Assembly (NCBI GenBank): GCA_012719495.1
Contig: JAAYAG010000030.1
Location: 1-64,000, forward strand
From: Bacteroidales bacterium
Lineage (GTDB): Bacteria > Bacteroidota > Bacteroidia > Bacteroidales > Prolixibacteraceae
DNA: 64,000 bases
Direction of reading: 5' to 3'
Shown here: positions 1 to 9,266 of the stretch, piece after piece
Layout: each line of letters starts with the position of its first letter
Numbering within the stretch: the first letter of the stretch is position 1
Made by a program: the position numbers and the translations under genes
The notes under the pieces: model-generated
What the model saw: only the letters and a program-made list of their open reading frames with translations
Database searches by the model: none
Told to the model about the DNA's origin: nothing

Positions 1-680
1 AATTCCAAATTGAAAGAAACAGGCTTTACTTTACTGCCCCCAACCAAATACGGGAATGGAAAGTAGACCAAATGCCCACCGGAATGGTGCTGATTTTTGA
101 AGAGGAGTTTCTTTGCAACTTCTTCAGTGATGCGTTGTTTGTGCAGAATCTTTCGTTTTTCGGCAAAGGAACCAACACACCACAAATCAGAATTTCGACC
201 GAACAAGGAGATTACCTGCGGAACATCATGGTTCAAATTGAACATGAGATTCACGAAAACAAAGAGACACATTTGTTACGGGCGTTGCTTTATCAGGCAT
301 TGGCTTGGCTCAACAATATTTACCAGTCGCAATGTCTGCAGACGAAAGAAACCCACATCAGCAAATCAATTCAATTCAGGCAGCTGGTCGATCAGCATTT
401 CAGACAGGAACATTCAGTGGCATTTTATGCTGGGCAACTATGCATCACTCCGGGCCACCTCAACGACCTAGTCAGAAAAGAGTCGGAAACCACAGCCAAG
501 CAGTTCATTATTAACCGACTGACAACCGAAGCAAAACGACGGTTGCTTTACAGCGAATTGCCCGTATCGGAAATTGCCTGGGAACTTGGTTATACCGATC
601 CTTCTTATTTTGTACGCTTGTTCCGCAACGAAACCGGATGTTCGCCACTAGCCTTCAGAAAACAAAAAAAGCCTCTATAA
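1..680 (+). CDS. AraC-family transcriptional regulator (5' end cut by window edge)
   Basis: The reading frame is open from base 3, so the gene starts outside the window; the first in-frame ATG (72) is probably internal. The visible N-terminal part (IREWKVDQ, GMVLIFEEEF) looks like the effector-binding cupin half of AraC proteins. The C-terminal third is a double helix-turn-helix DNA-binding domain: first helix pair around FYAGQLCITPGHLNDLV, then the diagnostic AraC motif PVSEIAWELGYTDPSYFVRL followed by the typical G-C-SPLAFRK ending. It should be a cytoplasmic DNA-binding activator. The next gene on the same strand (786) encodes a secreted NTF2-like protein and could be a target, but this is inference. 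Confident in family, not in ligand. Confidence 0.9.
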   Translation, partial: FQIERNRLYFTAPNQIREWKVDQMPTGMVLIFEEEFLCNFFSDALFVQNLSFFGKGTNTPQIRISTEQGDYLRNIMVQIEHEIHENKETHLLRALLYQALAWLNNIYQSQCLQTKETHISKSIQFRQLVDQHFRQEHSVAFYAGQLCITPGHLNDLVRKESETTAKQFIINRLTTEAKRRLLYSELPVSEIAWELGYTDPSYFVRLFRNETGCSPLAFRKQKKPL

Positions 681-752
681 AGAGATCGGAAACAACCTCG
701 AAAAGTACCATTTTTACCCTGTTTTCTGAAGTTCAACAGTGATGGTTCAACC

Positions 753-760
753 TAACTTTG
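753..760 (+). promoter_or_regulatory. Putative Bacteroidota -7 promoter element
   Basis: TAACTTTG matches the TAnnTTTG consensus and lies 25 bp before the ATG of the NTF2-like gene. I see no good -33 TTTG at the expected distance, so this is a weak call. Confidence 0.4.
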
Positions 761-785
761 TTGTGATAATCAACAATGAAGTATA

Positions 786-1232
786 ATGAAAAAATTACTT
801 GTCTCACTATTTTTAATTTTTACAACTATGGCATACGCACAGGAAAACAAAACCATCGAAACAACAATTATTGACATGGAAAAGGCAGCCCTCGAACGGT
901 GGAACCATGGCGACCCATCAGGATTTCTCGAAATATCGGCCAGCGATGTGGTTTACTTCGACCCGTTTGTTGAAAAGCGGCTGACAGGAATAGCTGAACT
1001 CACGGCATTGTACAACTCAATAAAGGGAAAGGTGCACAGCGATTCGTTTCAACTGATCGACCCGCAAGTTAGTGCAACCGATAAAATGGCCGTGTTAACA
1101 TTTAACTACGTTTCGCATTCGGGCAGCGAGGTGAACAAATGGAACTGCACTGAAGTTTACCGCCTCGAACCCGATGGCAAGTGGAAAATCGTTCAAACAC
1201 ACTGGTCAATCACCCAACCGGCACTAAAATAA
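786..1232 (+). CDS. Secreted SnoaL/DUF4440-like (NTF2 fold) protein
   Basis: 148 residues with a classical signal peptide (MKKLLVSLFLIFTTMAYAQ, cleavage probably after AYA). The mature part has the layout of the NTF2-like/DUF4440 family: a long first helix (MEKAALERWNHGDPSGFLE), then VVYFDPF, and a C-terminal beta sheet ending in TEVYRLEPDGKWKIVQTHWS. That WKI-x-x-HWS ending is common in SnoaL-like proteins. The family contains both small-molecule binding proteins and enzymes, so no reaction can be assigned. It is exported to the periplasm. The gene follows a truncated AraC regulator by about 105 bp with its own possible -7 element. Confidence 0.8.
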   Translation: MKKLLVSLFLIFTTMAYAQENKTIETTIIDMEKAALERWNHGDPSGFLEISASDVVYFDPFVEKRLTGIAELTALYNSIKGKVHSDSFQLIDPQVSATDKMAVLTFNYVSHSGSEVNKWNCTEVYRLEPDGKWKIVQTHWSITQPALK

Positions 1233-1348
1233 ACACAATCACCTTGTACCAAACACTGCTTATTTTGATAAACCCCACGAATTGTCGATGCATATCTGCA
1301 ATCGGTTTTGAAATAAATGACCACTAGGAAATTTCTATCGTGTTTTAC

Positions 1349-4300
1349 TTATTCAAACAGCTCCATGATTTCTTCTGTCGATGCACTGTCGAAAGGACTG
1401 TTCGAGGTGATGAATTTTTCGGCAAGAAGCGATTTGCGTTCTTTTAATTTCTCAATTTTTTGTTCTATTGAATCTTGGGTGATATAGCGGTAAACAAATA
1501 CTTTTTTGTCTTGGCCAATACGGTGTGCCCGGCTAATGGCTTGGTTTTCCGATGCTGGATTCCACCATGGGTCGAGAATGAAAATATAGTCGGCTGCTGT
1601 GAGGTTTAGCCCAACGCCACCTGCCTTCAGCGAAATGAGGAAAAGCTTCTTCTTCCTATCATTCTGAAATTCAGCAATTACTTCTTCGCGGTTTTGTGTT
1701 TGCCCGGTTAACAAGCAATACCCCCAGCCATTTTTCTCGAATTCGTCGCGAAAGAGTTTTAAATGAGTAACAAACGAGGAGAAAACCAGCACTTTATGGT
1801 TCTCAGAGATCAGCTCCTCAATGTCGTGCAGCACATCGTCGAATTTGCCCGAAGCACTTTCGCTATGCCCCAGCAATGCCGGGTGATTGGCCAATTGCCG
1901 CAATCGTGTAAGTCCTTGTAAGGCCATAAACGACGATTTTTTTAGCCCTACCGATTCAATGTTCTCGAGAAGGGCTTTTCGGATCGATGATTTTTGCTCT
2001 TCGTATATTTTTTTCTGATCGGGCTCCATTTCGCAATACCGCGTTTGTTGTGTTAGTGCCGGAAGGTCGCTGGCCACTTCTTCTTTGGTACGCCTGAGAA
2101 TGAATGGTGAAATTAACTTTCTGAGCTGCTTTTCTTTTTCTTCGTCGTTTTTCTTCTCAACAGGCTGGATGAATTCTTTTTGAAAAAATGAATAACTCCC
2201 TAGTAACCCGCGGTTTAGAAAGTTGATTTGAGCCCAAAGATCCGAGAGTGAATTTTCGATAGGGGTTCCTGTCAGTACAAGTTTATGCTCCGAGTTCAGT
2301 TCGCAAACCGATTGGTATGCTTTCGATTGTGGGTTTTTAATGTATTGGCTTTCATCGAGAATGAGGTAGTTGAACTTGTAATTTCGTAATTCTTCATAAT
2401 CGTTTCTTAGGGTGCCGTAGGTAGTAATAATTATGTCGTAGTTATCGATTATTTTTCCAACCGTTGATGTCTTTTTTCGCTGTGTGCCAATGTGTTTGTA
2501 AGTTTTTAATTTAGGAGTGAATTTTTTGATTTCGTTATTCCAGTTGTGTACCAGTGAGGTGGGCACAATGATTAGCGAAGCTGGGGCGCCCATTTCGTCT
2601 TCGTTGCTGAAAAGCGAAAGCTGGCTTTCTTGTTTCTTTTTCGCGGTGGTTTTGTGTTCGTTAAGTTCTTTCACTTTTTGCAAAAGAGTCAGCGTTTGAA
2701 GGGTTTTCCCCAGCCCCATATCGTCGGCAAGGCAGGCTCCGAATTTTTTCTGTCCAACGGCAAACATCCATGAGTAACCTTCTTTCTGATAGCTTCTTAG
2801 TTTCGCTTTAAGCCCTGTCGGTTCATTCAGTAAGTCGAACTTTTCGGTCTCGAATTGTTTTAACTTCTCCTCAATTTTGGGGTCTATGCCACCTATGCTC
2901 TCGTTAATAATGCTATAGTGATGCTTGGAAAACCTCAGGTTGCCATCGTGTTCTTCGCCAAGCTGTAATAAATCTTTGTAATTGGCAAACCAATGCAAAG
3001 GCAGAATGACCACTTCGCCATTGGGGAGCAAATACTCTCTTTTTCCTGCCAAAATGTTTTTTTTCAGTCTGATAAAAGGAATCTCAAATTCGCCGAAACG
3101 AATAGTCGCAAAGAGGTCGAACCAGTCATCTTCCATCTTTAGTTTAAGGTCTAGCTCTTGTTTGCCAATGTAATATTTTGTTTCTTTTATGGATTGTTCA
3201 ATCACAAATCCCTTTTCCTCAAGCTCTTCTTTCACCTGGTTTATCCAATTGATGATGCCGTACTTAGGTTCGTCGCGGAATAGTTCCGATTCTTTAGTGA
3301 AAACCAAATTGTTACCGTGAAGTACAATCCCTTTTGTGCGCAAGAAAACCCACATCTCATTTTCCCATTTCAAGTCGCGTTTGTATTTTTTAAACCTGAA
3401 ACGGTCGTTCTCATAGGCGAGTTCAACTTCAACCTCGCTCTTTTTTTCTGACAGGAAACGGCGCTTGCCATATTGAAATCGGGGGATGAGTATAGGGTCG
3501 AGGTCGAGGCCGCGTTCAATGGTGATGATCATTTTCCGATCTGAATGAATTTCCTCAATATCAAAACCCGAGGATTCTACATTGTTTTCACGTATTATGT
3601 TGGTGACAAAGCTTTTGAGGTACTTTTCGGTAAGCCTCGCGGGTACGTTTACCGACTCTTTTTCGATGAACGGAAGCAATTTCTTGCCCGAAATCTTGTC
3701 GAACGAGTAAAGTTTATTGTTGATGACAATGCGGCAAGGCGTATCAACCAGAATGATGGGCTTGCGGAAAAGGATTTTTAGTGGTTTCCCTTCATAAATT
3801 ATTTTCAGATAGTATGTTAGCCCTTCCTGGTTGAGGTCGAAATGAAAAACAGTTTCGGCCGGATGTTCTAATATTTCAATACGGTCTTCATCGTAAAGGT
3901 TGTTGTATTTGGCTTGTTTACAGAAAAGTTTTATCTGGTTTTCTCCAATAATGCTGATGCATTCGGCAATCTGTTTGTCGATGTATGGAATAACCCAGCG
4001 CTTAAAAAACTCCTGATCGATATTGCTGAAGAATTCTTTACTATTTTTTTTCCTTGAGAATTTTTTAGCGAGGTTTTCATCACTATAATTCTCTATGAGT
4101 CTGATAATCTTTTTACTGGCTTCGGTTAGGTGAGTGTCGTCTTTTCCTGCATCGCCTTTCAAAACGGTCGAAATAATGCGGTAGAAGGTACCTTTGTCGT
4201 TCTTTTGTATGAAATAAGGGGTAAGTACGTAGCCCAAAATCCGGTGCTCGGTAAGGGCAACAGCAAATTCAATCTCGTATATTGGCGTATTTCGGTTCAT
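1349..4300 (-). CDS. SNF2/SWI2-family DNA-dependent ATPase (helicase superfamily 2)
   Basis: 983 residues. The C-terminal half carries the Snf2 motor: Walker A DDMGLGKTLQTL near residue 530, motif II DESQ near 649 (DESQ rather than DEAH, as in many bacterial Snf2 proteins), motif III LTGTPIENS near 675, and motifs V-VI GGVGLNLTAADYIFILDPWW then ENQAISRAHRIGQ near 895-930. Residues 1 to about 480 form the poorly conserved bacterial N-terminal region; no SWIM zinc motif (CxCxnCxH) is visible. It should be a dsDNA translocase that remodels protein-DNA complexes, as in RapA-type proteins. It is a single gene, transcribed away from the nfn genes. Defence roles are known for some bacterial Snf2 proteins, but no partner genes are adjacent here. 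Confidence 0.9.
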   Translation of the reverse strand: MNRNTPIYEIEFAVALTEHRILGYVLTPYFIQKNDKGTFYRIISTVLKGDAGKDDTHLTEASKKIIRLIENYSDENLAKKFSRKKNSKEFFSNIDQEFFKRWVIPYIDKQIAECISIIGENQIKLFCKQAKYNNLYDEDRIEILEHPAETVFHFDLNQEGLTYYLKIIYEGKPLKILFRKPIILVDTPCRIVINNKLYSFDKISGKKLLPFIEKESVNVPARLTEKYLKSFVTNIIRENNVESSGFDIEEIHSDRKMIITIERGLDLDPILIPRFQYGKRRFLSEKKSEVEVELAYENDRFRFKKYKRDLKWENEMWVFLRTKGIVLHGNNLVFTKESELFRDEPKYGIINWINQVKEELEEKGFVIEQSIKETKYYIGKQELDLKLKMEDDWFDLFATIRFGEFEIPFIRLKKNILAGKREYLLPNGEVVILPLHWFANYKDLLQLGEEHDGNLRFSKHHYSIINESIGGIDPKIEEKLKQFETEKFDLLNEPTGLKAKLRSYQKEGYSWMFAVGQKKFGACLADDMGLGKTLQTLTLLQKVKELNEHKTTAKKKQESQLSLFSNEDEMGAPASLIIVPTSLVHNWNNEIKKFTPKLKTYKHIGTQRKKTSTVGKIIDNYDIIITTYGTLRNDYEELRNYKFNYLILDESQYIKNPQSKAYQSVCELNSEHKLVLTGTPIENSLSDLWAQINFLNRGLLGSYSFFQKEFIQPVEKKNDEEKEKQLRKLISPFILRRTKEEVASDLPALTQQTRYCEMEPDQKKIYEEQKSSIRKALLENIESVGLKKSSFMALQGLTRLRQLANHPALLGHSESASGKFDDVLHDIEELISENHKVLVFSSFVTHLKLFRDEFEKNGWGYCLLTGQTQNREEVIAEFQNDRKKKLFLISLKAGGVGLNLTAADYIFILDPWWNPASENQAISRAHRIGQDKKVFVYRYITQDSIEQKIEKLKERKSLLAEKFITSNSPFDSASTEEIMELFE

Positions 4301-4491
4301 CGTTTAATCGAAGAATGATTCTTTTGGTTAATAATAATCTGGTTATAAAAAGATTGTCGTAATACTTTTTTGTTTTTACTTGCTCAATTGGCAAACTTCA
4401 AAAATAGAAAACAAAACGCGAGTGAGGTTAAGAAAATCACCTAAAAAAAGAGTTTTTTTTCATTAAAATAGCTTTCGCATTGATATGATTT

Positions 4492-4499
4492 TATTTTTG
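4492..4499 (+). promoter_or_regulatory. Putative -7 promoter element of the nfn cluster
   Basis: TATTTTTG matches TAnnTTTG and sits 24 bp before the nfnA ATG, giving a short leader. No convincing -33 element is seen. Confidence 0.45.
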
Positions 4500-4523
4500 T
4501 AGTTCACAATCAAAACAAAATCG

Positions 4524-5360
4524 ATGAACCGTATTGTAGAGAAAGAGTTTTTTTCCGAGAATGTTGTAAAGTTGGTTGTTGAGGCACCTCTCATTGCCAA
4601 AGCCCGCAAACCGGGAAATTTTGTTATCCTTCGTGTTTCTGAAAATGGAGAACGCATACCGCTAACAATTGCTGGCGCCGATGTGGAAAAAGGAACCATT
4701 ACCTTAATTGCCCAAAAAGTTGGTGTGAGTACCGAAAAGTTGGCAGCACTCAACGTAGGCGATTCTCTTATCGACCTGGTTGGACCGCTGGGAAAAGCTA
4801 CTGATATTCACAAGGTAGGGACTGTACTTTGTTGTGGAGGTGGGGTAGGAGTGGCTCCGCTATTGCCTATAGTTGAGGGGTTTAAAAAGGCAGGGAATCG
4901 TGTTGTTTCTGTCTTGGCAGCCCGAAGCAAAGACCTTATTATCCTTGAAGATGAAGTTCGGAAGTGGAGCGATGAGGTTATTGTTATGACCGACGATGGT
5001 TCGCATGGTAGAAAAGGTTTGGTGACCCAGGGGGCTGAAGAGGTTATACTTCGTGAAAAAATTGATGAATGTATCGCTATTGGCCCTGCTATTATGATGA
5101 AATTCACTTCGTTACTCACTAAAAAGTATAACATACCAACTCAAGCCAGTTTGAACGCGATGATGGTAGATGGCACAGGAATGTGTGGCGCATGTCGTGT
5201 TTCTGTTGGCGGAAAAACCAAATTTACCTGTGTCGACGGTCCTGAATTCGATGCTCACCAAATCGATTTCGATGAACTAATGATGCGCCTTGGCGGGTAT
5301 AAATCCGAAGAAAAAGAGGCATTTGAAATATATAATAAGATGTTAGACTGTAAGATTTAA
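4524..5360 (+). CDS. nfnA: NADH-dependent ferredoxin:NADP+ oxidoreductase, FAD/[2Fe-2S] subunit (NfnA/SudB type)
   Basis: 278 residues, cytoplasmic. It has an N-terminal FAD-binding barrel (RIPLTIAGAD), an NAD-binding Rossmann half (CCGGGVGVAPLLPIVEG) and a C-terminal iron-sulfur motif. The cluster ligands are Asp216, Cys221, Cys224 and Cys236 (D-x4-C-x2-C-x11-C). PyrK proteins have Cys at the first position; Asp is the ligand described for NfnA, so this supports NfnA/SudB over PyrK. Known family role: with NfnB it couples NADH and reduced ferredoxin to NADP+ reduction by flavin-based bifurcation, or acts as sulfide dehydrogenase/glutamate-synthase-like subunit. The gene lies 67 bp before nfnB on the same strand. 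Confidence 0.85.
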   Translation: MNRIVEKEFFSENVVKLVVEAPLIAKARKPGNFVILRVSENGERIPLTIAGADVEKGTITLIAQKVGVSTEKLAALNVGDSLIDLVGPLGKATDIHKVGTVLCCGGGVGVAPLLPIVEGFKKAGNRVVSVLAARSKDLIILEDEVRKWSDEVIVMTDDGSHGRKGLVTQGAEEVILREKIDECIAIGPAIMMKFTSLLTKKYNIPTQASLNAMMVDGTGMCGACRVSVGGKTKFTCVDGPEFDAHQIDFDELMMRLGGYKSEEKEAFEIYNKMLDCKI

Positions 5361-5427
5361 GTACAATGATTTGGAGTCGAAAATGTCTCACTACTTGATA
5401 CTAAAATCTTAATACTATAGAAAAATA

Positions 5428-6909
5428 ATGACAACATATACCGAATATTTGAAAGAAAGGCGTGAGCAAGAGTGGCGCGAAGAATTGCGTAAAAAGCTGA
5501 AAGGCAAAGAGCGCACCGACCAACCTCGTGTTCACATGCCCGAAGTCGATCCGAATGAACGGGTTAAGTCGCAAACTGTTGAAGTGAACCTTGGACTTGG
5601 TCGTGAGGAAGCCATAAAAGAAGCTTCGCGTTGCATGGATTGCGTGAACCCTACCTGTATCGAAGGGTGCCCGGTAGGTATTAATATTCCCGAATTCATC
5701 AAAAACATCGAGCGAGAAGAGTTCTCGCTGGCAGCAAAAACCCTGAAAATGTACAACGCCCTTCCGGCAGTTTGCGGGCGTGTGTGCCCTCAGGAAAAAC
5801 AGTGCGAATCGAAATGCTTTTATACGATAAAGCTCAACAAGCCAGCGGTAGCCATTGGTTACCTCGAACGTTTCGCTGCCGATTGGGAGCGTGAAAGCGG
5901 CTCGATGGACGTGCCACAATGTGCCCCTTCAAACGGGATCAAAGTTGCCGCCGTGGGCTCGGGTCCTTCGTCACTTTCCTTTGCTGGAGACATGGTGAAA
6001 CTTGGTTACGATGTGACTGTTTTTGAGGCGCTTCATGAAATCGGAGGTGTGCTTAAGTATGGCATTCCCGAATTCAGGCTTCCCAATAGAATGGTTGATG
6101 TTGAGCTCGATATACTAAAAAAGATGGGGGTGAAATTTGTCACCAACTTTATAGTAGGCCGCACGGCTTCGTTCGAACAGCTTAAAGAAGAAGGTTTCAA
6201 AGGTTTCTTTGTAGGAAGCGGAGCCGGTTTACCTCGTTTTATGAATATTCCTGGCGAAAACTATAACGGCATTATGTCGAGCAATGAATACCTTACCCGT
6301 GTAAACCTGATGGGGGCCAATAACGACGAATTCGATACCCCGGTGTTGCGGGGGAAAAATGTGGCTGTTATTGGTGGCGGAAATACTGCAATGGACTCGG
6401 TGCGCACTGCCAAACGACTTGGAGCCGAAAGGGCCATGATTGTTTACCGTCGTTCGCGGGTCGAAATGCCTGCTCGCGTTGAAGAAGTTAAACATGCTGA
6501 GGAAGAAGGTGTTGAGTTTCTTAACCTCACTAACCCGATAGAATATTTTGCCGATGAGAAAGGTCGTGTAAATAAAATGCGTCTGCAACTTATGGAACTT
6601 GGCGAACCTGATGCTTCAGGACGTCGCTCACCTGTTGAAATTCCCGGAGCAACCCAGGACATCGATGTAGATTTGGTAATTGTTGCCGTTGGGGTTTCTC
6701 CTAATCCGCTTATTCCGGCTAGTTTGCCCGATTTGAAAGTGAGCCGATGGGGAACCATTGAAGTAAACGATGGAATGCAGTCGTCAATCCCTGTGCTTTT
6801 TGCAGGGGGCGATATCGTTCGTGGCGGCGCAACTGTAATTCTGGCCATGGGCGACGGAAGGAACGCAGCAAAATCGATGCATGAATACCTGTCAGATCAA
6901 AAAGATTGA
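5428..6909 (+). CDS. nfnB: NfnB/SudA-type NADPH-binding flavoprotein (GltD-like large subunit)
   Basis: 493 residues. The N-terminal ferredoxin-like part has two [4Fe-4S] motifs: CMDCVNPTCIEGCP and CGRVCPQEKQCESKC. The second contains the PQE Glu that can serve as an unusual cluster ligand in NfnB. Then come an FAD Rossmann motif (AAVGSGPSSLSFAGDMV), an NADPH Rossmann motif (AVIGGGNTAMDSVRTAKRLG with following Arg residues for the 2'-phosphate) and the C-terminal FAD motif LFAGGDIVRGGATVI. Often annotated as glutamate synthase small chain, but no GltB large subunit is nearby and the upstream partner is NfnA-like, so the bifurcating transhydrogenase (or sulfide dehydrogenase) reading is better. 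It forms an apparent operon with nfnA. Confidence 0.85.
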   Translation: MTTYTEYLKERREQEWREELRKKLKGKERTDQPRVHMPEVDPNERVKSQTVEVNLGLGREEAIKEASRCMDCVNPTCIEGCPVGINIPEFIKNIEREEFSLAAKTLKMYNALPAVCGRVCPQEKQCESKCFYTIKLNKPAVAIGYLERFAADWERESGSMDVPQCAPSNGIKVAAVGSGPSSLSFAGDMVKLGYDVTVFEALHEIGGVLKYGIPEFRLPNRMVDVELDILKKMGVKFVTNFIVGRTASFEQLKEEGFKGFFVGSGAGLPRFMNIPGENYNGIMSSNEYLTRVNLMGANNDEFDTPVLRGKNVAVIGGGNTAMDSVRTAKRLGAERAMIVYRRSRVEMPARVEEVKHAEEEGVEFLNLTNPIEYFADEKGRVNKMRLQLMELGEPDASGRRSPVEIPGATQDIDVDLVIVAVGVSPNPLIPASLPDLKVSRWGTIEVNDGMQSSIPVLFAGGDIVRGGATVILAMGDGRNAAKSMHEYLSDQKD

Positions 6910-6934
6910 TTAATTTTAGTAACGATAAAATAGC

Positions 6935-7016
6935 AAACACAAAGACTAAAAGGAACAAAGTATAAAATTATTCCTTCGTACTACTTAGTGAATGACCTTA
7001 GTGTTCGTTGTGTTTT
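6935..7016. repeat. Degenerate intergenic inverted repeat (AACACAAAG type)
   Basis: The nfnB-downstream spacer begins with AAACACAAAGACTAA and ends with a partly complementary TTAGTGTTCGTTGTGTTT. It resembles a decayed member of the CACAGAG/CACAAAG intergenic repeats seen again at 22479. Weak call. Confidence 0.3.
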
Positions 7017-7048
7017 CCAATTTTATAAAAGAAAAACCATAGTATATA

Positions 7049-8050
7049 ATGGCAAACTTAACAACCCGTTTTTTTGGATTAGAATTGAAAACCCCCGTTA
7101 TTATTGGGAGTTCAGGTCTTTCTAATTCAGTTGAAAAGATAAGGCTTCTGGCGCAAAGCGGTGCCGGGGCTATCGTGTTGAAATCAGTTTTCGAAGAAGA
7201 AATTGTTAACGAATACAAGACCGAATTTCAAAAACAGTCAGATGATCAAAGCAATCTTGAATTTCTTGATTATTTCGACTATGAAATTAAAAACGATCGG
7301 GTGAAGAATTATCTCGACCTGATTCAAGGGGTGAAAAAAGCCGGAATTAATATCCCGCTGATTGCCAGTATCAATTGTGCTTCGGGCAACGAGTGGGCTT
7401 TTTTTGCCAAGCGTCTTGCCGAATCGGGTGCCGATGCCCTTGAATTGAATCTCTTTTTGTTACCATCTGATTTGAATAGAAGTGCAGAACAGGTTCATAA
7501 CTATTACATTACAACGATAAACAAAGTCCTCGACACGGTATCTGTTCCTGTAACGGTGAAGTTATCGCCCTATTTTGCCGACCTTGCCCGTTTTATCAAA
7601 GAGCTTTCTGAAACCCGCTTGGCTGGTATAACCCTCTTCAATCGGTTTTATAATGTTGATATTGATTTGGATACCAGGCAAATTGTTCCAGCCAACGTGT
7701 TGAGCCACCCAACTGAATATTTGCAGCCCTTACGTTGGGTTGGTATTGTATCGGGACATGTGTCGTGCGATATTGCTGCCAGTACCGGGATTCACGATTA
7801 CCAAACTGCCCTGAAAATGATTATGGCAGGTGCCAGTGCGGTACAGGTTGTTTCGGGGGTTTACAAACATGGATACGATGTGGTGAAGCACATGGTTCAT
7901 GGTATGGATAAGTGGCTTGATCAGAATGGAATTGCTTCTGTTTCTGAGCTAATTGGTTGCGCAGGATCGGCCAAGGTGAAAAACCCGGCCATGTACGAGC
8001 GCGTTCAGTTTATGAAATATTTTGGTGAATTCGATCAGTCGGTAGACTAG
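7049..8050 (+). CDS. Dihydroorotate dehydrogenase-like flavoprotein
   Basis: 333 residues with a TIM-barrel DHODH-like fold: LGL-type start FFGLELKTPVIIGSSGLSNS, the loop IASINCASGNEW, VTVKLSPYF and the FMN-phosphate region around MAGASAVQVVSGVYKHG. It is distinct from PyrD proper and is usually annotated as dihydroorotate dehydrogenase-like. The substrate is unknown. It follows nfnB by 139 bp, the spacer holding a possible degenerate repeat, so it may have its own promoter. Co-location with an NfnA, which is itself PyrK-like, is suggestive of an electron-transfer partnership (inference). Its last four bases overlap the convergent glycosyltransferase gene. Confidence 0.8.
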   Translation: MANLTTRFFGLELKTPVIIGSSGLSNSVEKIRLLAQSGAGAIVLKSVFEEEIVNEYKTEFQKQSDDQSNLEFLDYFDYEIKNDRVKNYLDLIQGVKKAGINIPLIASINCASGNEWAFFAKRLAESGADALELNLFLLPSDLNRSAEQVHNYYITTINKVLDTVSVPVTVKLSPYFADLARFIKELSETRLAGITLFNRFYNVDIDLDTRQIVPANVLSHPTEYLQPLRWVGIVSGHVSCDIAASTGIHDYQTALKMIMAGASAVQVVSGVYKHGYDVVKHMVHGMDKWLDQNGIASVSELIGCAGSAKVKNPAMYERVQFMKYFGEFDQSVD

Positions 8051-9156
8051 ATAATTTGCAGTAAATGAGCAATTGAAGCATTGTTTGAAAACGGTTCAAG
8101 CAATGCTTTTCTTTTTTCAATGTCTTTTTCGCTGAAAGGGGTTCTCATCAAATCTTCAAGAATTGTGCATATCTCATCCGCAGAAGTGGCCACAATACAA
8201 GCGGTTTCAAGTCCAGTGCCTTTAACCATCTCGGGGGTTACCACACAGAAACGTCCGTTGTGCAACGCATTCATCAATTTTAGTTTGAATCCTGTGGCCT
8301 GACGGGTAGGCAGCAAATTTACATGGGCTTGCGCGATCAGCAATTGCAGTTCGTCGTGCGTTGGGTTGGCAATTACTTGAATACTATTGTGTTGATTGGC
8401 TGCTGTAGTGATTTTCTTCGATGGGTTTTTCCCTGCAATAATCAATTTTTGTTTTATTCCTGGTACAATATCCTGAATGATGAAAAGCGCAGAATCGATG
8501 TTTTCAGGGGTACTCAAGTCGCCGTGGTATAAAATGTATTCACCACTACCTTCCTCCGCCAGTACTTGCATTGAAGGGTGGCAAGGCCTCATCAGAAAGG
8601 TTTTCCCGTATTTCGAACTGAAATAATTTTTGTCTTCTTCCGAAATGGCAGCAATGGTTGTAGCATGTTCCAGGTTTTTCTCAAAGCGTTTCAATTTTGC
8701 CGCTTCCGTTTTGAAATAGGCCGAAAGCAACGGCGATTTTACTCCGCGGGTCAGAGAGGTGTAATAATCATGTTCTATGTTATGGCACCGTACTATTTTA
8801 ATTCTATCGGCCAATTTTCTGTGTGTAAGATAGTTGCATGTATGCAGGCCTTCGAAAAGTATTGGATAATTGTTGAGCAGTAGGTTTCTCAGCAGCTTGC
8901 GGTTTGCCCGGCTCTTCACGATAAAGGGTTTCACCGACAATTGGTTGAGTACCGACATTGAGCGCTTATAATAAATTACCTCTTCACATAATTCGTTCAG
9001 GGGTTTGGCTACTTCACGACCATACTGAAAGCAATGTAGGTGGATCTTCACCCCGGCATCATGCAGCGACCTGATGCGGTAAAAAACATCGATCACCCCG
9101 CCATAATCGGCCGGGTAGGGAACGTTGAACGAGATAATGTGAAGGTGCTTTGCCAT
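8047..9156 (-). CDS. Glycosyltransferase family 4-like protein (group 1)
   Basis: 369 residues from the ATG at 9156; a TTG four codons upstream is possible but less likely. The N-terminal Rossmann-like part starts HIISFNVPYPADYGGVIDVF, typical of GT-B enzymes that grip an acceptor near the first glycine loop, with the conserved VRCHNIEHDYY. The C-terminal half has GDLSTPENIDSALF, LIIAGKNPSKK and the donor-side region LLPTRQATGFKLKLMNALHNG, where GT4 proteins bind the nucleotide sugar. It probably adds a sugar to an envelope polysaccharide or lipid. It stands alone, convergent with the DHODH-like gene and divergent from ychF. Confidence 0.75.
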   Translation of the reverse strand: MAKHLHIISFNVPYPADYGGVIDVFYRIRSLHDAGVKIHLHCFQYGREVAKPLNELCEEVIYYKRSMSVLNQLSVKPFIVKSRANRKLLRNLLLNNYPILFEGLHTCNYLTHRKLADRIKIVRCHNIEHDYYTSLTRGVKSPLLSAYFKTEAAKLKRFEKNLEHATTIAAISEEDKNYFSSKYGKTFLMRPCHPSMQVLAEEGSGEYILYHGDLSTPENIDSALFIIQDIVPGIKQKLIIAGKNPSKKITTAANQHNSIQVIANPTHDELQLLIAQAHVNLLPTRQATGFKLKLMNALHNGRFCVVTPEMVKGTGLETACIVATSADEICTILEDLMRTPFSEKDIEKRKALLEPFSNNASIAHLLQII

Positions 9157-9234
9157 AATGTTAACCAAAAACGTTAGCTAAGATAGAATTTGTTTATACA
9201 AATTGTCCATTCTTTCTCATTCAAAAAGAAAAAC

Positions 9235-9242
9235 TACTTTTG
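9235..9242 (+). promoter_or_regulatory. Putative -7 promoter element of ychF
   Basis: TACTTTTG matches TAnnTTTG, 24 bp before the ychF ATG; a TTTC at 9213-9216, 18 bp upstream, could be a weak -33 element. Confidence 0.5.
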
Positions 9243-9266
9243 CATTCGCATTAAAAATAGAATTTC

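Noticed and set aside
1349-4300. SNF2 protein as part of a DISARM- or Zorya-type defence system
   Set aside because: No methylase, PLD, DUF1998 or ZorAB genes adjoin; neighbours are metabolic.
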